Origin: Robiginitomaculum sp.
GTDB lineage: Bacteria; Pseudomonadota; Alphaproteobacteria; Caulobacterales; Maricaulaceae
Direction: 5' to 3'
NCBI GenBank assembly: GCA_023301505.1
Contig: JALZUP010000026.1
Coordinates: 1-52,408 of the forward strand
Length of the DNA: 52,408 nucleotides
Part shown: positions 45,401 through 52,408 of the stretch, in pieces
Layout of the letters: each line of letters starts with the position of its first letter
Position numbering within the stretch: the first letter of the stretch is position 1
Notes under the pieces: generated by a model
The model's input: only the letters and a program-made list of their open reading frames with translations
The model's database searches: none
What the model was told of the DNA's origin: nothing
Made by a program: the position numbers and the translations under genes

Positions 45401-46796
45401 ACGCGGTCAATTTGTCTTGACTGTTTTTTATTTTTTCCAGTATTTGACCATAATCCAATCCTTGTGCTTTGCTTTCAATGAAAATATTCCTGATAGCAGT
45501 TGAAGACGTTGAAACGTCGATTCCTGAATCTGCAAGTTTTCCCATCAATGCAACCAATTTTGTGAATGGTACACCTGCAGCGTTTGCCGCACCTGCAACA
45601 ATTGGAATCCCGACTTCTAACTTCTGAAAGTTCAATGCGGATTTAGCGGTTGACAATGCAAGTATGTCAAGGATCTTCGGCGCGTCTGTTGTGCTTAAAT
45701 CATCAAACGTGTTCACAACTGCACCTGTCAAATTCGCGGTCCTGTCAAGTTCTGCATTCATCGCAATAGATCCTGCGATGGTTGCTTCTGTAAGATCCAG
45801 AATTTCGTTTTGTGTGAATCCAAGTCGTGCGTATGCAATTTGAAGTCCAGTCACTTGTCCTGCAGTCTTCACCGTTGTTTCACCTAATCTTTGCGAATCA
45901 TCCGTCAATTCACGCATATCTTTTTTCTCGACCTGTAAAATCGCAGACAATGTTGCGTTTTGCTTTTCAAAGTCACGTACCACCTTCGTTGCATCACGGA
46001 CCACCTGAACAATTAAGAATGCACCACCAACAAGTCCCATCGCAGATGCCAGTGAACGCGCTGCATTTCGTGCAGAATTCATTGCCTTTGAATAGTTTCC
46101 AACGCTTCTTTGAAATTGTCCAACGTTTGCATCAACACGTTTCAGTGTCGCATCAAGTTTGTGGATCTGTTGTTGAAGTTCTTTTGCGCGTTTGGATGAT
46201 TCACCTTCTTTCAGTGCAAGATCCTTGTATTCTCGACGCAATTTTGTCAGGATGACAGATTGTTTTTCGTATTCAGTCGATAGTTTTGAAGATATGACTG
46301 CGGCTTCACGCCGTCCACGTGCCAAAAGACGTTGTTCCAACTTTTCTTCTTCGGTCAACTTTATGGTCCTGCGTTGTGATCTTTGCTTTTTTGCTTCAAT
46401 ATCAAGTTCTAGTTTTGAAGTTCGAAGTGATGCCTGCTTTGCAGATTCCTTTTCCTTTTCAACAGACAAAGATGCTTTTTCAGTATTCAAATACTGTTTT
46501 TTCAATCCTTCAAGTGATGACAATGCGTTCTGTTCGGCCTTGACTGCTTCTGCAGTTTTTCGGCGCAATTCTTCTTCAAGTTTTGCAATCTTTAAAAATT
46601 CAGATCTTGATTTTGAAACCTTGAAGTTTTTTTCAATACCTGCATATTCTAATGCGGCCGCCTTGATAGGCGCGAATGAATCAACCCATTTTTTGTTCGC
46701 TTTGATGGCAGGATCCAGACTTTTCGCATAGTCGGTCCCTATTTTTAAAACTTTTTCTTCAAGTATGGAATCCCTTGTGATTTTATTATTTGCCAT
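42453..46796 (-). CDS. Tail tape measure protein
   Basis: This is the longest gene. Its 1447-residue product has an N-terminal coiled coil (about 1-270), a TP901-type tape-measure core (about 290-470: TAGQVTGLQIAYARLGFTQN, TDAPKILDILALSTAKSALN, VALMGKLADSGIDVSTSS), hydrophobic membrane-like helices (about 540-640) and long coiled coils. It ends with AYAKGTDNHKGGPALVGEER, the usual C-terminal motif. Tape measures set tail length and help DNA entry. It overlaps the gene upstream by 11 bases. Confidence 0.92.
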   Translation of the reverse strand: MANNKITRDSILEEKVLKIGTDYAKSLDPAIKANKKWVDSFAPIKAAALEYAGIEKNFKVSKSRSEFLKIAKLEEELRRKTAEAVKAEQNALSSLEGLKKQYLNTEKASLSVEKEKESAKQASLRTSKLELDIEAKKQRSQRRTIKLTEEEKLEQRLLARGRREAAVISSKLSTEYEKQSVILTKLRREYKDLALKEGESSKRAKELQQQIHKLDATLKRVDANVGQFQRSVGNYSKAMNSARNAARSLASAMGLVGGAFLIVQVVRDATKVVRDFEKQNATLSAILQVEKKDMRELTDDSQRLGETTVKTAGQVTGLQIAYARLGFTQNEILDLTEATIAGSIAMNAELDRTANLTGAVVNTFDDLSTTDAPKILDILALSTAKSALNFQKLEVGIPIVAGAANAAGVPFTKLVALMGKLADSGIDVSTSSTAIRNIFIESKAQGLDYGQILEKIKNSQDKLTASNDEFGKRAAVSAAVLANNIDKTNELDEALNNAAGTAQRMADKELDTLDGSLKLIRSAFEGYILSLNDSTGAGEKLRDGIRFIAENFSTLVSSLVTAGKVWIAYKTFVFLARIQQSLMNKTMVLTRLAAIRSAGGVKIATLSWKAFNTVLKANAIGIAIAALYAIYEIVQRLNVPLSEMVEKTNESTEAFLNSTFSMEAHSNSMAKAAERYDELTAKTSLNEKEQRELDDIIKQIAKDVPLAVTEVDKYGNALSINTGKVKEFNDENARINGQLEKTLLKENEEQLKLLEKAQSELNRVTEEGVAFYVEGVGRVANYNGVLKKQEIQGRKNVDVIVEGNALTSTQIQLVQDAIKQNEKDIAQKKLFIQSLTAEGREMIRLNEEKERQREIDEKLADESKVIAEGKAEELLKVQELQEKIKSLNLEKKQLNRNQIDERIAKDKLIAIYQKEIDLILGTAKATKSSNKAEKERLALAKQLSSDIIKLEQFSLKKRIEYLDSVANEEDAAYEVRKQAIFFQNNLEIELERSKTQVKLDAINYATDQELAVIAKGGERSIALKEEIAEREKNARLLIEEEFIKKRDEIKEKNENRTDAIDIEKFQNDAKLKADIQQKLLNEELERENDFFASSLDQYNTREDAIEASERRIAEIKKRYAIDALNVQVAAIDKLLKDETLSAEKRAALEAELSGIKLQISDLNTQQYLENNEKEVISEEEKVEQILAISQALASALVDLANSIFEARIQSIDEEIDANDDRTERLLENENLSDEQRAEIEAKGEERREQLEEKKRKEQRKQAILNKSLAVVDVAIATALGIMQSYAQLGPIAGNVGAALVGALGAIQIAAIIAKPIPAYAKGTDNHKGGPALVGEERPEVIQEPNRKPYVVSKPTILDLPRKTKVTPSVAEYDKMMRDSVLTDIHYSNNKMNSFQASQLFDQSGKNIVAELKETRRAIERNKPKDPKDHKPVDLNHELFRFKNTKWS

Positions 46797-47439
46797 TTCG
46801 ATTGTTTTTTTCCATTGCAGTCATCATTTCATTTCCGTTTGCAATTAATGAATGGTACTGTGTGAATGTTATTTCATTTGTGTCAATGAATCCCAACTTT
46901 GTAAATGCAGAATAAGACATCACTGTTTGATCAAACGGTGTCAACTTCTGGTCTTCATCTATGACTGGCAATTTCTTTCTGAATTGTTCCAGTCGTATTT
47001 CAAGCGCAATCATTTCACGTTCTACCTTTTCAACGTCACGATTGAATTGTCTTTCAATTGCACGCGGTGTCTCGTTCTTCATATTCTTGTGCTTGAACCT
47101 ATATCCGAACCCCTGCAGCATTTCAATCAAATCTTCATCATATAGAGTTTTTAAATAATGAACGGCCAACTGGACCGATTCATTTCGCGCGGACAACGCT
47201 TCAACCTTTGTTGAAAGGTTTAATATTTTCTTTGATTCTTTGTTCGTTGAATACTTTTCTGCTTCTGCAGATATATGTTCCCATATCAATTTCAATTCAC
47301 TTTCCTGCAGATCCATTTCTTCCTGCGTTGTCGGAATGTCTTCTTTGTTTTGATCATTAACAAGAAATTGAAGGTGTCCAGATGTTTCAACCATCAAATA
47401 AACCTTCATTGGAATTGTGTCAATAGAATTGTAAATCAT
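46786..47439 (-). CDS. Tail assembly chaperone-like protein
   Basis: The 217-residue protein lies between the tail-tube region and the tape measure, where the tail assembly chaperones sit. The C-terminal part KLTPFDQTVMSYSAFTKLGF (about residues 165-184) and the long coiled coil before it fit a chaperone that holds the tape measure. The join with the upstream gene is TAA at 47440 and ATG at 47439. No frameshift site is needed here. Confidence 0.55.
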   Translation of the reverse strand: MIYNSIDTIPMKVYLMVETSGHLQFLVNDQNKEDIPTTQEEMDLQESELKLIWEHISAEAEKYSTNKESKKILNLSTKVEALSARNESVQLAVHYLKTLYDEDLIEMLQGFGYRFKHKNMKNETPRAIERQFNRDVEKVEREMIALEIRLEQFRKKLPVIDEDQKLTPFDQTVMSYSAFTKLGFIDTNEITFTQYHSLIANGNEMMTAMEKNNRNGK

Positions 47440-47880
47440 TTATGTCAAATTTTTCTGTAAATATTTCAATAAAAAAGGACGTATTCTTTTATCGATTACG
47501 TCCTTTAGATCTTCATCTTGAAGTCCGAAGATATTGTCTGTCAACAAATTCTGCAGTACTTCATCTTTTTTTTCGTCCTTCGTATCGAAGAAAACTGTTT
47601 CACCTTGAACTTCTGAAAATAAATCTTCAAGAAACTTTCCAGTGTCTTTCAATGTAAATGGATCACCTGCTTTCTTTTCACCACCTGAAATCAATTCAGA
47701 TGCAAATGAATAAAAACCAATTGGATTTCCGTCAACATCTTCACTGTCTTCAAAAATTGTAGCCTTGTTATAAGCGGCCAACTCTTTTTCAATGCGTCGA
47801 ATGAAATTGAAAACTTCCAGACTAATCCGTTTCGGGTTTAGTGTTAGTGCGTTTTTTTGCGCTTTTTGGAATGTTCCCAT
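47440..47880 (-). CDS. Tail assembly protein, overlaps previous frame
   Basis: The 146-residue protein begins MGTFQKAQKNALTLNPKRIS and contains GNPIGFYSFASELISGGEKK (about residues 51-70). It overlaps gene 47822-48037 by 59 bases in another frame. An A7 run lies in the overlap at 47858-47852. The last 22 codons encode a transcription terminator. The function is unknown, but the position fits tail assembly. Confidence 0.6.
   Translation of the reverse strand: MGTFQKAQKNALTLNPKRISLEVFNFIRRIEKELAAYNKATIFEDSEDVDGNPIGFYSFASELISGGEKKAGDPFTLKDTGKFLEDLFSEVQGETVFFDTKDEKKDEVLQNLLTDNIFGLQDEDLKDVIDKRIRPFLLKYLQKNLT
47474..47506 (-). terminator. Terminator embedded in the 3' end of a tail gene
   Basis: A perfect 10-bp stem AAAGGACGTA/TACGTCCTTT with a 13-base loop and a following T6 on the minus strand lies inside the last 22 codons of gene 47440-47880. 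It would reduce transcription of the chaperone-like gene and tape measure relative to capsid and tail tube. The codons (KDVIDKRIRP) look normal, so both layers are used. Confidence 0.8.
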
Positions 47881-48037
47881 CTGTTGCGATTTTATAGGCT
47901 TTTTTCAGTTCGGATTCAACTTTCGTGTGTGGAATTTGTTTGAAGATATGCGTATTTTCAAACTCTTTTTTAAAATCCGCGAATGGTAGATTGTACCCTT
48001 CGCGGAAATTAATTCCTTTATAATTACGGCCTGTCAT
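47822..48037 (-). CDS. Small protein downstream of the tail tube
   Basis: This 71-residue basic protein (MTGRNYKGINFREGYNLPFA) has a TAATG join with the tail-tube gene. The C-terminus is rich in K, T and P and is read over the overlap with the next gene. It may be the short partner of a chaperone pair, comparable in place to gpG. No -1 frameshift fusion is possible, because the -1 frame meets a stop at once. Confidence 0.55.
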   Translation of the reverse strand: MTGRNYKGINFREGYNLPFADFKKEFENTHIFKQIPHTKVESELKKAYKIATDGNIPKSAKKRTNTKPETD

Positions 48038-48930
48038 TATACTTCAATAGACAAGGCTTCGTCACCTTCATAAGTGATCCCTGTTTGCGCAATCACACCA
48101 TTCATTTCAACAGTGTAACCAGTCACAAAACCAGTTCCAGTCAATTCATATACACCGTCCGCATCTGGTGTAACAAATGTTACTGTCTGAACCTGTCCAG
48201 AAGCATCCTTCACAACGAAGTCTGCTGCAACGAAAGAAGTGATCACTGATCCTGAACAATCCGCAACCGCATTGAACTTGATCGATGTTGCACTTGCAGA
48301 AACCTGTGTCAAGTTAACATCATAAATCCCTTCATAGTCTGCCAAATCAAATGATGGTATCACGATTGACATCTTGTAATCATTGAACTTCAAGTTCACT
48401 TTTGTCGATGGTGTCCCATCTGCAGGTGCATCATCACGAACACCAACAATGAAACTTGTCAAAGGTTCACCCTTGATCGATCCATCATCCTGAACTTCAC
48501 AAAGAACTTCATTGTCTTCTGTGATTCTCAAAATACGCGTGTATGCTGAATTTTCGTATGACTTAACTGCTTCGTGTGAACACGTTGCAAGATAATGTGT
48601 GTAATTCACACCCTTCACTGCGTCTTTTATATTGTAGTCCGCAAACCTACCAGTTTTGATGATGGCTTCCGTGTTGTTCGGTTCCAATTCTTCTACATCG
48701 TAGAACATCACAATCTCTTTTGCCGTTTTGGCTGCGTCCCACGCTGCTTGACCTTTCATTGCTGCAAGATCTGCAAATGCGAAGTCTTCTTTCGCTAATG
48801 CATAGGTGCGGACCGCACTTTCAAGACATTGTTTTTTGCCGCCAGTGTTCTGCACTTTATCGGCGTCATTACCACAAACTTCGTTGATTATTGAAATCAA
48901 TAAAAGTGGGTTAAACAAGAATTTTTTCAT
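48037..48930 (-). CDS. Probable tail tube protein with C-terminal Ig-like domain
   Basis: The 297-residue protein (start MKKFLFNPLLL at 48930, 12 bases after the upstream gene) has a tube-like beta body (about 1-200, with TSFIVGVRDDAPADGTPSTK and NLKFNDYKMSIVIPSFDLAD). A C-terminal domain of about 85 residues (SASATSIKFNAVADCSGSVI, TGYTVEMNGVIAQTGI) looks like an Ig-like fold, as often found attached to tail tubes. The upstream ATG at 48948 would overlap the previous gene. It is likely made in large amounts. Confidence 0.7.
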   Translation of the reverse strand: MKKFLFNPLLLISIINEVCGNDADKVQNTGGKKQCLESAVRTYALAKEDFAFADLAAMKGQAAWDAAKTAKEIVMFYDVEELEPNNTEAIIKTGRFADYNIKDAVKGVNYTHYLATCSHEAVKSYENSAYTRILRITEDNEVLCEVQDDGSIKGEPLTSFIVGVRDDAPADGTPSTKVNLKFNDYKMSIVIPSFDLADYEGIYDVNLTQVSASATSIKFNAVADCSGSVITSFVAADFVVKDASGQVQTVTFVTPDADGVYELTGTGFVTGYTVEMNGVIAQTGITYEGDEALSIEV

Positions 48931-48941
48931 TGTATATAGTT

Positions 48942-49445
48942 TTAACAATTAATTGAATATTTTATTTTTCCGACAATTTTCACAAAATGCATTGGATGTC
49001 GATCTTCCAAGTCTGTATCAAAATCTTCAAGTGCTTTTGGTCCCTTATAGATCTTGTCAAGTTTAAAGTATGGAATCCTTTTGATCGCGGTCAATATGTC
49101 AACCAAACATTCTTCATCTGCACGATGTTGAACTTTCGGTTTTAATTTTTCCACGTCCATTGCAAAGATCCATTCAATTTCGGTTTCATATTTTGTTCCT
49201 GACTGAACAGTTTCTTCATTCTCTATACAGAAGAAATGAATATTGTTTTCGTCATTGAAAATTATTTCCTTGTAATCGGTTCCAGAAATAAATTCTGCAG
49301 GGATGTTCTTTCCGTTCTTGTCTTTAATAATATAAACACGTCCAAACGCATTCATTTTATTAAACGGCAAAAGTTGATACAATTTATTTTGCATCAACTG
49401 GATTTTTGCATCAATAGCAACAGGATTTTTCTTTTCGTGAATCAT
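48942..49445 (-). CDS. Probable tail completion or terminator protein
   Basis: The 167-residue protein lies between the head-tail joining gene and the tail tube. The size and mixed alpha/beta sequence (ETEIEWIFAMDVEKLKPKVQ; DLEDRHPMHFVKIVGKIKYS) suit a neck or tail-terminator ring. I recognise no named family. The start overlaps the upstream stop by one base (TAATG). Confidence 0.5.
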   Translation of the reverse strand: MIHEKKNPVAIDAKIQLMQNKLYQLLPFNKMNAFGRVYIIKDKNGKNIPAEFISGTDYKEIIFNDENNIHFFCIENEETVQSGTKYETEIEWIFAMDVEKLKPKVQHRADEECLVDILTAIKRIPYFKLDKIYKGPKALEDFDTDLEDRHPMHFVKIVGKIKYSINC

Positions 49446-50020
49446 TACCAGATATTTGCATTGTGGATTGTAGGTTTATTCGGAAACATAACACACTGCG
49501 ATCTTTTAATCGCATCACGAAGTTTCTTGTTTATACCTCTAGCACGAACGAATCCTTTTTCATCCGTGATTCCTTCCAATTCCATTTTCAGTTTTTGATA
49601 TGACAATGACGCATTGCGCTGCTTGTCATTCTTTCGGTTCGTTGAAACCATTTGTTCAATGGCCATAATAGCCAAAGTATATCCGACAACTTCTTCAAGC
49701 AAATCGGATTTCAAAACGATTGTATCTGAATAATCGAAATCATCCAGATACAAGCAATTTTGATTCAAAACCGCAACCAAAGAAGACTTCACTGCATCGT
49801 GCTTCATTTGTCGAAGAAATTCGTTGAAATCCTTTTCGGAAACATTGATTTCTTCAACAGTTTCATAAAGATTCATCAATGTCACAAGTTTGTGGAATGA
49901 TGAAAATATACGTCCAGAAGTACCAGTTTTGTGTTCAGTCAAGACATTGACAGAAAGTCCGTCATCTTTACCAAATCCAATTCTGTTCATTAAAACTTCT
50001 ATTGCTGCAGGTGTGTACAT
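49445..50020 (-). CDS. Probable head-tail joining protein
   Basis: The 191-residue, mainly helical protein follows the major capsid gene, where adaptor or stopper proteins usually lie. It contains TLAIMAIEQMVSTNRKNDKQ and ends with VMFPNKPTIHNANIW. No diagnostic motif is seen, so the call is from position and helical content. Confidence 0.5.
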   Translation of the reverse strand: MYTPAAIEVLMNRIGFGKDDGLSVNVLTEHKTGTSGRIFSSFHKLVTLMNLYETVEEINVSEKDFNEFLRQMKHDAVKSSLVAVLNQNCLYLDDFDYSDTIVLKSDLLEEVVGYTLAIMAIEQMVSTNRKNDKQRNASLSYQKLKMELEGITDEKGFVRARGINKKLRDAIKRSQCVMFPNKPTIHNANIW

Positions 50021-50041
50021 CTTTGATTGCGGTTTTTATGT

Positions 50042-51334
50042 TTATGCTACAACAATATTGTCTTCAAATACCACGATTTCTTCATCGCTTAATTTGTTGA
50101 TTTTATTCTGTAACGTTGAATCTGCATTTGTGATTTTAGCTTTCAAATCTGCATTCGCTTCATTGATTGCATCCACAACTGACTGTTTTGTGTAAACGGC
50201 CGTTGTTGCGCCATCTGCAGTTGTGTAGTCAAAGTTTGCATCATCTTCTGTTTGCGCGTCTTCTGCTGCTTCTTCTGTGTTTAGGTAGAAGATAGAATCA
50301 ACATCCTGTAAAATAGGGAATGCCAATGCTTGAACTGCAGTCTTTTCAGAAACAGGATCCGTTTGTCCAGATTTTGAAACAAGAATGTATGGGTTTGGTT
50401 TTGCATACGCTGTTCCTTCAACTGGCCATTCTTCTTCTGCAAGTGTAGAATATACAAGTGAACCAACATTTGTTCCAACTGTGAAAACAACCATATTCGG
50501 TGTCCATCCTTTCTTCACTGTACGTTGTCCATTCTTTTCAAATGTGAATGAACGATCAATGACAGTCAATGTCAAATTCCATCCGTTCAAGAATAACGCT
50601 GCAACTTGTGCCTGTGTTGGTGTTCCAACATTTGCACCTGCAAAGTTTAATGATTGCGCATAGTATTGTTTCACTTGTTCGTTGTTTTGAAGTGCCAACA
50701 TTCCTGCAGCATCCATCCAAACGTGTGAAGGAACAACACCTGTATCACCTGCACGTGATTTGATACGAACAATATCATCAACAGGTTTTGCGTCTGCAGA
50801 ACTCCATTTAACTTCTGCACCAAACTGGTTTGCATCACTGATTCCGTAATCAATACGAACACCGTGGTTTCCAACATTTGTTTCATCTTCAACGATAGTC
50901 GCACCAGAAGAAAGTCCGATCAAAAATGCATATTCGATTAATTCTTTTACACCGAATATTCCATTCTCAACATCTGCGAAAACTTTTCTTGCTAATTCCG
51001 CAACGCGGTTTGGCATAAGTTTCAACAAACGAAGTTGGTTCATCTGCTTTTCATTCAGAATGTACTTCATACCCATTTTAGGGATCTCACCAGATGCCTT
51101 TTTGATTGCACTTCTTTTCTTCAAAGGTAGTGGTGAATCAAAGGAAACGATGTCTGCGGTAACACGTGAATAATCACCTGAAACTGATGCATAGGTCATA
51201 TCAACAGAATATTCTTCTGTCAACATTGAATCGTGAAGATAGTTCGGTGCTTCTGCAGAACCATTCACTTTTTCATAGTATCGTGTTGCCAGTGCTACAA
51301 AATACTTTTTTACGAGGTCTTTAAAATTGCTCAT
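50042..51334 (-). CDS. Major capsid protein (lambda gpE-like)
   Basis: The 430-residue protein has the gpE/major-capsid-E pattern: an N-terminal alpha region with APNYLHDSMLTEEYSVDMTY, a central SHVWMDAAGMLALQNNEQVK (about residues 205-224), which is a family hallmark, and NMVVFTVGTNVGSLVYSTLA. The last 90 residues are an acidic, helical extension (EEAAEDAQTEDDANFDYTTA, then a coiled coil) not found in gpE. It should form the HK97-like shell. It follows decoration protein and scaffold in the usual order. Confidence 0.88.
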   Translation of the reverse strand: MSNFKDLVKKYFVALATRYYEKVNGSAEAPNYLHDSMLTEEYSVDMTYASVSGDYSRVTADIVSFDSPLPLKKRSAIKKASGEIPKMGMKYILNEKQMNQLRLLKLMPNRVAELARKVFADVENGIFGVKELIEYAFLIGLSSGATIVEDETNVGNHGVRIDYGISDANQFGAEVKWSSADAKPVDDIVRIKSRAGDTGVVPSHVWMDAAGMLALQNNEQVKQYYAQSLNFAGANVGTPTQAQVAALFLNGWNLTLTVIDRSFTFEKNGQRTVKKGWTPNMVVFTVGTNVGSLVYSTLAEEEWPVEGTAYAKPNPYILVSKSGQTDPVSEKTAVQALAFPILQDVDSIFYLNTEEAAEDAQTEDDANFDYTTADGATTAVYTKQSVVDAINEANADLKAKITNADSTLQNKINKLSDEEIVVFEDNIVVA

Positions 51335-51337
51335 TGC

Positions 51338-51694
51338 TTAATCTTCTTGATTGTGGATTCCAAGTGTCTTCAATGCCGCCAAAGAAGCTGCGTTGAATGG
51401 GTACACTAAAACCGCGTTATTAATTGTTCCTTGTGTCATCACGCCTGTTGATGGAACCGATTTGCGTGTGGTTGAACGACATACACCAACAAGTAGTGTG
51501 TGTTGTGAACCATCGACTGGTTGTGGTTTGTAATCATCACCGTCTTTGATAATTCCGTGACCTTCTGGAATGTAATCTGGCGTGAAACCAGTAACATCCA
51601 AAACACGACCACCTTCAAGTCCGTGGATGTAGTGCTTTATTGCAATACCGTCCGCGTCCGTGTAGGTTTCATTTGATTTGTTTAAATCTAACAT
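51338..51694 (-). CDS. Head decoration protein
   Basis: The 118-residue protein fits lambda gpD-type decoration proteins in size, beta-rich nature (HTLLVGVCRSTTRKSVPSTG; GTINNAVLVYPFNAASLAAL) and position immediately before the capsid gene (3-base gap). It would trim the capsid as trimers and help resist DNA pressure. The C-terminus is short and acidic. Confidence 0.75.
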   Translation of the reverse strand: MLDLNKSNETYTDADGIAIKHYIHGLEGGRVLDVTGFTPDYIPEGHGIIKDGDDYKPQPVDGSQHTLLVGVCRSTTRKSVPSTGVMTQGTINNAVLVYPFNAASLAALKTLGIHNQED

Positions 51695-51735
51695 CTTATG
51701 TGTTTTTTTAAAGTTTAATAATTCATTTTAAGTTG

Positions 51736-52408
51736 TTAACCAACAATTGCATCAAGTTCCGATTTTGTCGGTTCTTTTGAATCAATAGTCGCAACAGGCG
51801 TTGGACCTGCGTGGTCCGTATCGTCTGCGGTCTTCTGAACGAAGTCTGCTTCTTCTTCTTCTAGTTCTTGAATTTGTTGTTCAACAGTGATGTCTTCATC
51901 ATCGATGTCAATTGTCTTGAACAAACGGTCTTTCCGTTTTTGTGACAATCCTTTCAACACTTCTGATTTTTCGAATAAATCACGTGCGGATGATCTTTTT
52001 TGATCAACGATTTTTCCTTCCTTCAAGTTCTTCAACTCTTGTGAAAGATCTTCATTGGACTTGATTAACGATTGCGCCCATTTCGGAACGTCATCACCTG
52101 ATTTTTCTGCTTCTGCTTTTGCTTTCGCTGCGGCTGCTGCTTCATCATCTGGATCATCGTCTTCATCATCGTCTTTTTTCCCTTTTTTTTGCTTGTTGGA
52201 TTTTGCTGCTTTTTCGAGTTTTGACATTTTGTTCGATTCTTCCACGATCTTATCAAATGACACAATGTCATCTAAATCTGTTATCGCTGAATCGATCGCA
52301 TCGTCATCCGCATCTTCTGGGATTTGCTTCGAAATTTTCACAACAATTGCATTCAACTTCGCGTTTGACAAATTTAGATTCGGAAACAATTCCTTCATCC
52401 TTTTCTTT
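51736..52408 (-). CDS. Scaffold-like protein, C-terminal part (gene continues at 122)
   Basis: The full protein (start at 122 on the circular genome, 231 residues) is highly charged and helical, with a D/K/A-rich linker (KKDDDEDDDPDDEAAAAAKA) and a coiled coil near QELEEEEADFVQK. It lies before decoration protein and major capsid, the place of the scaffold. Scaffold proteins are degraded or leave during maturation; the aspartyl protease at 1973 is a candidate for this. The window cuts the gene, and its last 99 bases duplicate 1-99. Confidence 0.7.
   Translation of the reverse strand, partial: KKRMKELFPNLNLSNAKLNAIVVKISKQIPEDADDDAIDSAITDLDDIVSFDKIVEESNKMSKLEKAAKSNKQKKGKKDDDEDDDPDDEAAAAAKAKAEAEKSGDDVPKWAQSLIKSNEDLSQELKNLKEGKIVDQKRSSARDLFEKSEVLKGLSQKRKDRLFKTIDIDDEDITVEQQIQELEEEEADFVQKTADDTDHAGPTPVATIDSKEPTKSELDAIVG
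52310..52408. repeat. Terminal direct overlap, right copy
   Basis: Identical to 1-99. Joining the two copies restores one continuous frame for the scaffold-like gene. Confidence 0.95.

Noticed and set aside
47822-48037. Classical -1 frameshift of tail chaperones at A7
   Set aside because: The -1 frame meets TAA three codons later; only a -2 or +1 shift would reach the next gene.
265-52398. Many plus-strand open frames
   Set aside because: All lie opposite longer minus-strand genes, have low-complexity F/S/C-rich products and no promoter-like boxes or joins.
1-52408. Lysogeny module
   Set aside because: No integrase, excisionase pair or divergent repressor region was seen; all genes face one way, so I do not claim a temperate lifestyle.

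Overview
The window is a complete, circularly closed bacteriophage genome. Its first 99 bases are repeated exactly as its last 99 (1-99 = 52310-52408), which leaves 52,309 unique bases. One gene, a scaffold-like protein upstream of the capsid genes, runs across the artificial junction. Every convincing gene lies on the minus strand, so transcription runs from high to low coordinates. The capsid, tape-measure and tail genes indicate a tailed phage with a long, probably non-contractile tail (siphovirus type). The host is most likely a member of the Bacteroidota. The DNA is AT-rich, promoter-like sites carry the TAnnTTTG -7 box of that phylum, start codons lack Shine-Dalgarno sequences, and one tail protein carries a SprB-type repeat. 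I see no integrase, DNA polymerase, transposon, tRNA or CRISPR array.

Layout in the direction of transcription. (1) About 28.9-8.8 kb holds early genes. First come a small HTH protein, RecT, a YqaJ-type exonuclease, a RecA-fold helicase, a RusA-like resolvase, a NinB-like protein and an HNH protein. SSB and many small proteins follow, then a DUF4942-type adenine methyltransferase, a ParB-methyltransferase fusion, an Ada-type zinc protein and a PAPS-reductase-like enzyme. (2) About 8.7-4.2 kb holds a small-terminase candidate and a string of small, overlapping accessory genes (HNH, YopX-like, DUF6283-like). (3) 3.9-0.3 kb is packaging: large terminase, a retropepsin-like aspartyl protease and the portal. 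(4) Across the junction and down from 52.3 kb come scaffold, decoration protein, major capsid, head-tail joining proteins, tail tube, tail-assembly genes, tape measure (46.8-42.5 kb) and baseplate or fibre proteins. (5) 35.3-29.1 kb holds a tail-linked esterase, small membrane proteins including a holin candidate, more fibre proteins, an amidase endolysin and two spanin-like membrane proteins.

The most unusual content is regulatory. Six near-identical promoter elements head the early transcription units (7934, 10073, 16483, 17600, 21150 and 28897). Each has a TAnnTTTG box, two copies of an AT-rich palindrome three helical turns apart and, in five of six, the leader motif ACAAACGATAA. Between the lysis genes and the first early promoter sits a compact predicted small RNA (29038-28972). 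It has a 5' hairpin, an unpaired stretch containing UUAUCGUUUGU and a terminator. The unpaired stretch is the exact complement of the early leader motif, which suggests a phage sRNA that could silence or time all early operons together. Two further short promoter-terminator units (26232-26131 and about 3986-3919) and a structured RNA with twin hairpins bearing identical loops just upstream of the large terminase complete an unusual RNA-rich control layout.
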